Under the pieces are notes generated by a model. It had not been told where the DNA came from. It was given only the letters and a program-made list of their open reading frames with translations, and searched no databases. Source: CAJXSN01 sp947492235 (GTDB taxonomy: Bacteria; Pseudomonadota; Alphaproteobacteria; Sphingomonadales; Sphingomonadaceae). From it: a stretch of DNA of 64,000 nt. A program made the translations under genes and the position numbers. Below are positions 58,410 through 64,000 of this stretch, one piece after another (position 1 is the first letter of the stretch; the number at the start of each line of letters is the position of its first letter). The stretch spans positions 1,488,001 to 1,552,000 of the forward strand of contig NZ_CP170453.1 of NCBI RefSeq assembly GCF_042492175.1. The letters are read 5' to 3'.

Positions 58410-59167
58410 TGGCCGACCTGTCCGGCAAAGTCGCGATCGTAACCGGCTGCGCCTCCGGCATTGGCGCGGCAACCGTGCGCAGGCTCGTGGCGGACGGGGC
58501 GCAAGTGCTGGGCACCGATATCGATGCGGAGGGCGGCAAGGCGCTGTGCGATGAAGCGGGCGCGCGCTTTGCGGTGCAGGATGTGTCCGACCGCGCGCTA
58601 TGGCCTGACATTATCGCGCAGGCGGTGAGCGCATTCGGGCGGCTCGACATTTTGGTGAACAATGCCGGCATGGTCTCTCAGCAATCGATTGGCGATGTGC
58701 AGGACGAAGTGTGGGACCGGGTGCTGGCGGTTAATCTGACCGGGACAATGACCGGTTGCCGCGCGGCAATTCCTGCAATGAAGGAAAGCGGTGGCGGCTC
58801 GATCATCAACATCGCCTCCACCACCGCGATGGCTCCGCTGCCCACCGACGTCGGCTATTCCGCCAGCAAAGGGGCGGTGCGCGTGCTGTCCAAATCGGTT
58901 GCCACATGGTGTGCCCAGCAGGGGTTGGACATTCGCTGCAACACGGTGATCCCCGGCGCGACCGAGACAGGCATCCTCAACAAGGCCGAGGAGGCCGCGC
59001 CCGGGTTGAAGGCTGCGGTGGCGGCCACGTCTCCGATGAACCGGCTGGCCGATCCTGCGGAGACCGCGGCGGCCATTGCCTTCCTCGCCAGCGACGACTG
59101 CCCGTTTATGACCGGAGCGGAGATGCTGGTGGATGGCGGCGCACTGTCGATCCATCCGGGTTTTTAG
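58409..59167 (+). CDS. Short-chain dehydrogenase/reductase, copy 7
   Basis: A 252-residue classical SDR: TGCASGIGAATVRRL near residue 12, NNAGMVSQ near residue 83, Ser in NIASTTAMAP and YSASK near residue 150. GTDIDAEG predicts NAD(H). It is translationally coupled to the GST. The frame is open upstream through the GST gene, but the ATG at 58409 fits the family start (LSGKVAIVTG). It is convergent with the MFS transporter. Confidence 0.92.
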   Translation: MADLSGKVAIVTGCASGIGAATVRRLVADGAQVLGTDIDAEGGKALCDEAGARFAVQDVSDRALWPDIIAQAVSAFGRLDILVNNAGMVSQQSIGDVQDEVWDRVLAVNLTGTMTGCRAAIPAMKESGGGSIINIASTTAMAPLPTDVGYSASKGAVRVLSKSVATWCAQQGLDIRCNTVIPGATETGILNKAEEAAPGLKAAVAATSPMNRLADPAETAAAIAFLASDDCPFMTGAEMLVDGGALSIHPGF

Positions 59168-59190
59168 TCCCGGCTTTTAAGTCAGCCGTC

Positions 59191-60510
59191 CTACTCCTGA
59201 CCCATCCGGGCAAGGTATCCGCTGGAGCGCATTTGCGCGGCGGTCCACGCGAAGACAGCCATGGCCGCAACGCCTGACACCAGACAAACCCCGAACACCG
59301 CAATGCTGAGCGAGACGCTGCCATATTCCGGCGTCAGCCAATCGCTCACCGCGCCAATCACGGCCAGCCCCAGCGCCTGCCCGACCAGATTGTTGAAGAA
59401 CAGCGCTATGGCCACGGCAAAACCGCGCTGCGAAGGTTCGACCGCTGCCTGAATGCCCGACAGGATCGGGGCCTGACTGGCGACATAGATGGCATAAGCA
59501 AAGGCGAAGAAGCCGAGAAACACCACGATGTCTTTCGACATCAGGCTGATGGCCAGCGGGATCAGGCACAGCAGGCTGACCAGGCCGGGAAGCCATGCCC
59601 GCCAGCGCTCGTCACGATTGGTCAGCCACTGCGCGACATAACCGCCCAGAATGGGGCCGGGTATGCCCCCGATAAAAAACGCAGCGCCCAGATACAGCCC
59701 GACATCGCCCACCGGGATCCCGAAATTGCGCAGCATCACCGCCGCCATCCAGAAGGCGAGGCCGTAGCCAATCAGGATCTGGATCGCCCATCCGATGGAC
59801 AGGCCGAAGAACACCTTGTTGGCCAGCAGGGCGCGAACTGTTTCGCCCAGCGGCTGCTGCTCCAGAACCGAGCCTTCCGGCGCATAGCGTCCGCGCCGGG
59901 GTTCGCGCACGGTGAAATACAGGATCAACCCGATCAGCACGCCGGGCAGTCCCATCAGCACAAAGGCCCAGCGCCAGCCGAAAAACTCGGCCAGCTGACC
60001 GCCCACGACCAATCCGCCCGCAGTGCCCATCGCTGCCCCGATGGTCAGGAAACCCATCGCCTTCGCCAGTTCCCCGCGCGGGAAATAGTCCGCGACCAAT
60101 GACTGCGAGGCTGGCCCCGAGCATCCCTCGCCGACCCCCACACCGACGCGCGCGAGGAACAGAGTCCAGAAGCCCGTAGCCAGGCCGCACAGCGCCGTCA
60201 TGAAGCTCCAGAACGCAATCGCCGCTGAAACGATATTCTTGCGCGTCGAACGATCGGCCAGCCGCGCGGCAGGGAACCCCGCAATCACATAGACGATGGA
60301 AAAGGCGAGCCCGCCCAGCAGCCCGAGCTCGAAATCGCTGAGGGAAAACTCGGCCTTGATGTCCTCCACCAGAATGCCGAACACCAGCCGGTCGGCCACG
60401 CTGAACATGCTGACCACCGTCAGCATTCCGAGCACATACCAGCGATAGTAAGGAGCCTCTTCAGAGGCGGGAGCGGTGGCCGGTGTGGCTGGGGCGGCTG
60501 GCTCCGTCAC
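59191..60510 (-). CDS. MFS transporter (spinster-like)
   Basis: A 439-residue protein with 12 hydrophobic helices. ADRLVFGILVEDIKAEFSLSD near residue 40, the A-motif-like PAARLADRSTRKN near residue 80 and GVGVGEGCSGPASQSLVADY near residue 122 are as in spinster-like MFS proteins, common in sphingomonad aromatic and steroid clusters. An Ala/Pro-rich 20-residue cytoplasmic lead precedes helix 1. It probably moves the growth substrate or an intermediate across the inner membrane. It overlaps the SDR gene upstream by four bases (ATGA). Confidence 0.9.
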   Translation of the reverse strand: MTEPAAPATPATAPASEEAPYYRWYVLGMLTVVSMFSVADRLVFGILVEDIKAEFSLSDFELGLLGGLAFSIVYVIAGFPAARLADRSTRKNIVSAAIAFWSFMTALCGLATGFWTLFLARVGVGVGEGCSGPASQSLVADYFPRGELAKAMGFLTIGAAMGTAGGLVVGGQLAEFFGWRWAFVLMGLPGVLIGLILYFTVREPRRGRYAPEGSVLEQQPLGETVRALLANKVFFGLSIGWAIQILIGYGLAFWMAAVMLRNFGIPVGDVGLYLGAAFFIGGIPGPILGGYVAQWLTNRDERWRAWLPGLVSLLCLIPLAISLMSKDIVVFLGFFAFAYAIYVASQAPILSGIQAAVEPSQRGFAVAIALFFNNLVGQALGLAVIGAVSDWLTPEYGSVSLSIAVFGVCLVSGVAAMAVFAWTAAQMRSSGYLARMGQE

Positions 60511-61271
60511 CTCTCGGGCCGTGCTTTCAGGCCGTTGTCGATCGGGTATTCGTTGCCCGTCTGGAACCGCGATTCATCGCTGGCGAGGAACAGCACCATG
60601 TTGGCGACATCCTTGGGGGCGCCGAGCGAATCCTTGGGCAAAACGCCTTCGGGAATATCCATCGGCTTCTCGCCTGCACGCCCCGACACACCCTGAACCA
60701 TTGGCGTTTCGATCCCGCCGGGCATCAACACGTTGACGCGGATCTTGTTGTCCTCGTCCTGACAATACATCGCGATGGATTTGGTCATGGAGCGGATCGC
60801 GCCCTTGGCCGCCGTGTAGGCGGGGATGTTGCCGTATCCCAGCAGCGATGCGGTGGAGGCCATGTTGATGATCGAGCCGCCACCTTTTTTGGCCATCAGC
60901 GGAATGGCCTTCTGGCAGCCGAGAAACGTGCCTTCCACATGGATGGCGAGATGCAGGCGGAAATGATCCAGCGAGCATTCGAGAATATCCTCGAAAATCA
61001 CATTGCCGGCATTGTTGACCAGAATGTCCAGCCGGCCGTGCTCTTTCTCGACATCGGCAATGATCTCCTCCCAGCGGGCCTCGTCGCGCACGTCGTGCTG
61101 GTAGAAGCTTCCGCCAACAGAAGCGGCCACTTCCTTGCCTTTCTCCTCGTCGATATCGGTGACGATGACAGTTGCGCCTTCTTCGGCCAGCCGTTCGCAA
61201 TCGGCTTTGCCCAGACCCATCGCGCCGCCTGTGACCAGCGCAACCTTGCCCTCTACCCGTCCGCTCAACAT
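60507..61271 (-). CDS. Short-chain dehydrogenase/reductase, copy 8
   Basis: A 254-residue classical SDR: TGGAMGLGKADCERL near residue 14, NNAGNVIFE near residue 86, Ser in NMASTASLLG and YTAAK near residue 155. VTDIDEEKG predicts NAD(H). Start at 61271 after GGGAGAGAG. The frame stays open for about 485 codons upstream because it is the antisense shadow of the Rieske gene at 61380. It is the first gene of an SDR-MFS operon. Confidence 0.92.
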   Translation of the reverse strand: MLSGRVEGKVALVTGGAMGLGKADCERLAEEGATVIVTDIDEEKGKEVAASVGGSFYQHDVRDEARWEEIIADVEKEHGRLDILVNNAGNVIFEDILECSLDHFRLHLAIHVEGTFLGCQKAIPLMAKKGGGSIINMASTASLLGYGNIPAYTAAKGAIRSMTKSIAMYCQDEDNKIRVNVLMPGGIETPMVQGVSGRAGEKPMDIPEGVLPKDSLGAPKDVANMVLFLASDESRFQTGNEYPIDNGLKARPER

Positions 61272-61328
61272 CTCTCTCCCGATAGCAGTCTTTTGTCGGT
61301 GGTAGCCGCGTTGCGCACCGCCCCCCAT

Positions 61329-61346
61329 TGTCAAAAGGGTGAGTGG
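61329..61346 (+). promoter_or_regulatory. Candidate regulon operator, copy 8
   Basis: TGTCAAAAGGGTGAGTGG matches 15 of 18 consensus positions, 33 bp before the third Rieske gene and 58 bp from the divergent SDR start. Confidence 0.38.
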
Positions 61347-61379
61347 GCGGATGCGTGATGCCGGTGCAGTCTTGGCGGC

Positions 61380-62678
61380 ATGGCTATGGATCAGGCAGAG
61401 ATCGACCGGTTGAAGGCGCAAATGGAGTGGGAGGGGCAGCGCATCGCGCCGCCTGAAAACTTCCCCGATCTGCCCGATATGCCCGCCGCCCGATACACCA
61501 GCCCCGAATATTACGCGCTGGAGCAGGAGCATATCTTCCGCAAAAGCTGGCTGTTTGCGGGCCACATTGACGAGGTGCCGGAACCGGGCTGCTATATGCG
61601 CTGGCACAATGCGGGCGATCCCATCGTCATCGTGCACGGCATGGATGGACAGGTGCGCGCGTTTTACAACACCTGCCGCCATCGCGGTGCGCCGGTGGTA
61701 ACGCAGGACAAGGGCAAATCCAGCCGCCTGATGTGCGGCTATCATAATTGGACCTACAAGACGGACGGCACTCTTGTTGGCGTGCCCGAGCGGCAGGACT
61801 TCCCGCCCGATTTCGACATGAGCTGCCGGGGCCTCATTCCCGTGCGCTGCGAAATGTTCGGCAATTGCATCTTCGTCAATTTCGACGAGGACGCGATGAG
61901 CCTGCTCGACTGGCTGGGTCCGCTGGCCGACGAATGGGCCGAGTTCCGCTTCGACAAGGTCCGGCTGGCCGCGCGCTACAGCTTTGACCTCAATTGCAAC
62001 TGGAAGGTCGCGATGGAGGCCAACATGGAAGTGTACCATGTACCCTTTATCCATCCGGACACGGTCGCGCCGCTGGTCGACTCCAAGCGCAATCTCAATA
62101 CGATGTACCCCAATGGCCATGCCCGTATGCTCGCGCCCGCACCCCTCCAGACGGACCGCGAGCATGTTCGCGCGATCGACAGCCCGCCCGAATGGCAGGA
62201 TATCGAAAGCGTTGGCGAACTGGGCCGCACCTCCACCCAGAGCTACACGCTGTTTCCCAACTGGGTTTCGCCGCTCAGCAATTTCTTTGTGCCCCCGCTG
62301 CTGTTCTGGCCGACATCGCTGAACACCACGCGTCTGGAGCTGGTCACCATGGCGCTGGACTGGGGTGACGGGCCGACGCCCGATCTGTGGACTGTGCCGG
62401 ATGAGACCAAGCCCAATGGAAGGGATATGAGCCCTATCATTCTGGAGGACACACAATTCGGTGAAGCCATTCAGAAATCGATGGAAAGTGATGGCTTTCG
62501 CAGTGTGCCGCTCAGCTACCAGGAAGCGCGCATCTACAGCTTCCACCAGACTTGTGACCGCATGATCGGCGCGAACCGGATCCCTGCTGAATTGCGGGTC
62601 GACCCGGTGATCGGCGAGGAGTGGGTGTGGCCCAGTGATCCGAGGATCGCACAGATGGAGCGCGAGAATGCGTTGTAA
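61380..62678 (+). CDS. Rieske non-haem iron oxygenase, alpha subunit (copy 3)
   Basis: A 432-residue oxygenase. Rieske ligands CRHRGAPV near residue 99 and CGYHNWTY near residue 120 (Asn where Gly is usual); mononuclear iron in EANMEVYHVPFIHPD near residue 220. C-terminal FPNWVSPLSNFFVPP. Start ATG 61380 or the ATG two codons later. It is divergent from the SDR-MFS operon and just upstream of the TonB receptor, so it may act first on the imported compound (inference). Electron-transfer partners are absent, as for the other two. Confidence 0.92.
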   Translation: MAMDQAEIDRLKAQMEWEGQRIAPPENFPDLPDMPAARYTSPEYYALEQEHIFRKSWLFAGHIDEVPEPGCYMRWHNAGDPIVIVHGMDGQVRAFYNTCRHRGAPVVTQDKGKSSRLMCGYHNWTYKTDGTLVGVPERQDFPPDFDMSCRGLIPVRCEMFGNCIFVNFDEDAMSLLDWLGPLADEWAEFRFDKVRLAARYSFDLNCNWKVAMEANMEVYHVPFIHPDTVAPLVDSKRNLNTMYPNGHARMLAPAPLQTDREHVRAIDSPPEWQDIESVGELGRTSTQSYTLFPNWVSPLSNFFVPPLLFWPTSLNTTRLELVTMALDWGDGPTPDLWTVPDETKPNGRDMSPIILEDTQFGEAIQKSMESDGFRSVPLSYQEARIYSFHQTCDRMIGANRIPAELRVDPVIGEEWVWPSDPRIAQMERENAL

Positions 62679-62866
62679 TCCGCGCGCGGCACTCAGTGCA
62701 AAAAAGCCACGGTTTCCTAGCGTCAACGCGCGCCTATCCGTTTTGCTAGATGAGCCTGACCTTAGGTCCGCATACTAAAGAGAGACAGTCGGACACGGCT
62801 GCGAGAATTTTTTGAGGCTCGGTAAACCGCATGCAATCGGTGCCGGCCATCTTGGGAGGGAAACAT

Positions 62867-64000
62867 ATGATCGCGAGTATTGGACACGCCCGGACTCTTC
62901 GCCGGATGCGGCCATTGCTGCTAGCTTCGGCTGCCGGCCTCTTTACCGTGCCGGGCGTCGCATTGGCGCAGGATGATGTCGGTTCCGAAAACCAGACCGA
63001 GGCCGGGCCAGGCGTCATCATCGTCACCGCACGTAAACAGGAAGAGACTCTTCAGGAAGTGCCGGTTACGGTGACCGTCCTTGGTGGCGACACGCTTGAA
63101 AAATACAATGTCGATCAGGTGGCCGACGTTGTTAGCCGCGTTCCCACACTGAATGTGCAGGTCGGCGGCTCCGGATCGGGTGGGCAACTCTCGCTGCGCG
63201 GTGTGGGCTCTTCCAATATTTCGGCAGCCTTCGATTCCGCCGTCGCCTTCGACTATGATGGCGTGCAAATCAGCACGATGCGGATGGTGCAGGCGGGTTT
63301 CTTCGACACGCAGCAGATCGATATTCTGAAAGGTCCGCAATCGCTCTTCTTCGGGAAAAGCGCTTCGGCCGGCGTGTTCTCCATCAAATCGGCCAATCCG
63401 ACCCCGACCTGGGAAATCGGGGGCAAGGCTTCCTACGAAATCGAGGAAAAAGGCTACACGGTCAGCGGGTTCGTCTCCGGACCGGTGTCCGATACGCTCG
63501 GCATCCGGCTAGCTGCGCAGTACAACAAGATTGACGAGTATGTGGAGTTGCAGCCCGGAACGCCAGCGGCAAATGGCCCGTTCCGCGGGCAGAAAAACAT
63601 CGTCGCGCGCGGCACCATCCAATGGGATCCGGCGCCGGAGTTCACGGCCAATCTCAAATTGCAGTATGTCCGCCACGAAAACGATGGCGCCATCGGCCAC
63701 TCCGACATCTTTTGTGGAGCGAATGGCGTTGCGGACCCGGTCTTCCTGTTGAGCGGGGTAGCGGCAATCCCAGCGGGCAATGATTGCGACATCCAGGATG
63801 GTCGTTACTTCCTGCCCGATGTCGCTCCCGCGCTCGCCGCGCAGGTGCCGGGCAACGATGCGTCGGTCGGTTTCAACGGCGTTCCGTTCGGCGAAACCGA
63901 CATCAAGTTTGGCCGACTGCGGATGGACTGGGACGCGACCGATTCGTTGACCCTGACATCCGTCACTGGCCTGCTGGAAATGGATGCGATCGATGTCGAC
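62867..64000 (+). CDS. TonB-dependent outer membrane receptor (partial, runs off the right edge)
   Basis: 378 codons are present to the end of the window, without a stop. There is a signal peptide with LLLASAAGLFTVPGVALAQ and cleavage after ALA. A TonB-box-like stretch IIVTARKQEETLQEVPVTV follows, then the plug domain: PTLNVQVGGSGSGGQLSLRG, VAFDYDGVQI and IDILKGPQSLFFGKSASAGV near residue 155. The first barrel strands then begin. Ribosome site GGGAGGG is six bases before ATG. The QEVP-type plug belongs to the receptor group common in sphingomonad catabolic clusters. It would take up the large hydrophobic substrate of region 3. The upstream 188 bp hold only its promoter region. Confidence 0.93.
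   Translation, partial: MIASIGHARTLRRMRPLLLASAAGLFTVPGVALAQDDVGSENQTEAGPGVIIVTARKQEETLQEVPVTVTVLGGDTLEKYNVDQVADVVSRVPTLNVQVGGSGSGGQLSLRGVGSSNISAAFDSAVAFDYDGVQISTMRMVQAGFFDTQQIDILKGPQSLFFGKSASAGVFSIKSANPTPTWEIGGKASYEIEEKGYTVSGFVSGPVSDTLGIRLAAQYNKIDEYVELQPGTPAANGPFRGQKNIVARGTIQWDPAPEFTANLKLQYVRHENDGAIGHSDIFCGANGVADPVFLLSGVAAIPAGNDCDIQDGRYFLPDVAPALAAQVPGNDASVGFNGVPFGETDIKFGRLRMDWDATDSLTLTSVTGLLEMDAIDVD

Noticed and set aside
60507..62726. 739-codon frame that looks like a fusion to an SDR
   Set aside because: Only the last 254 codons are SDR. The first 485 are the antisense of the Rieske gene at 61380; a good start with GGGAGAG lies at 61271.
62679..62866. Further copy of the candidate operator before the TonB receptor (CTAAAGAGAGACAGTCGG region)
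   Set aside because: It needs a two-base insertion to align and matches poorly; not listed as a site.
1..64000. CRISPR arrays, tRNA/rRNA genes, insertion sequences, integrases, phage genes
   Set aside because: No repeated spacer pattern, no tRNA-like cloverleaf or CCA end noticed, and no transposase or integrase motifs in any frame read.

Overview
The window is GC-rich, gene-dense DNA, most likely chromosomal, from an aerobic anoxygenic phototrophic alphaproteobacterium. It most resembles the Sphingomonadales/Erythrobacteraceae. The evidence is the end of a photosynthesis gene cluster in the order typical of that group (puhC, a small unknown gene, acsF, puhE, hemA), an O2-dependent diiron AcsF cyclase, a sphingomonad-type REP palindrome, and a large TonB/MFS/P450/Rieske catabolic region. 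I saw no rRNA, tRNA, CRISPR array, transposase or integrase. No gap between genes exceeds 300 bases.

Region 1 (1-5.5 kb): the end of the photosynthesis cluster, namely the puhC tail, a 98-residue unknown, acsF, puhE and hemA, closed by a hairpin terminator. It faces a lipid-anchored cytochrome c with an Ala/Glu-rich tether. A DUF3422 membrane protein lies behind the cytochrome.

Region 2 (5.6-14.7 kb): a hydroxyproline catabolic operon. It has a deaminase of the DHDPS fold, a 4-hydroxyproline 2-epimerase with both cysteines, a D-amino-acid (hydroxyproline) oxidase and an M24 Xaa-Pro peptidase. These are followed by a Gfo/Idh/MocA oxidoreductase, an aldo/keto reductase, a TauD-like oxygenase and, convergently, a sodium:solute symporter. 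The sugar-type enzymes next to the hydroxyproline enzymes may point to glycosylated hydroxyproline peptides as the natural substrate (inference).

Region 3 (14.7-64 kb): about 49 kb of catabolic genes in short, often divergent operons. It holds three P450s, three Rieske oxygenase alpha subunits, eight SDRs, four paralogous MDR reductases, seven NTF2-like proteins (one with a full limonene-epoxide-hydrolase active site), two ThuA-like proteins, two acyl-CoA dehydrogenases, a DUF35 protein with a thiolase-like partner, a CoA ligase, a CoA transferase, a KstD-like flavoprotein and a molybdopterin oxidoreductase with a local MobA. It also has E1 alpha/beta subunits with a free-standing lipoyl domain, a GST, an MFS transporter and the start of a TonB receptor. 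The block P450-ACAD-DUF35-thiolase-SDR-ThuA-ACAD resembles the actinobacterial igr (steroid side-chain) operon but has no MaoC hydratase. The best guess for the substrate is a steroid or other polycyclic isoprenoid; no ring-cleavage dioxygenase is present, so the substrate is unproven.

A recurring 18-bp sequence (roughly TGNCAAAAGTGWCARTTG) lies in at least eight intergenic regions of region 3, usually 35-65 bp before a start codon. The only regulator gene in region 3 is a LuxR-type protein at 48.8 kb, with two palindromes at its own start. Together these suggest a single regulon.
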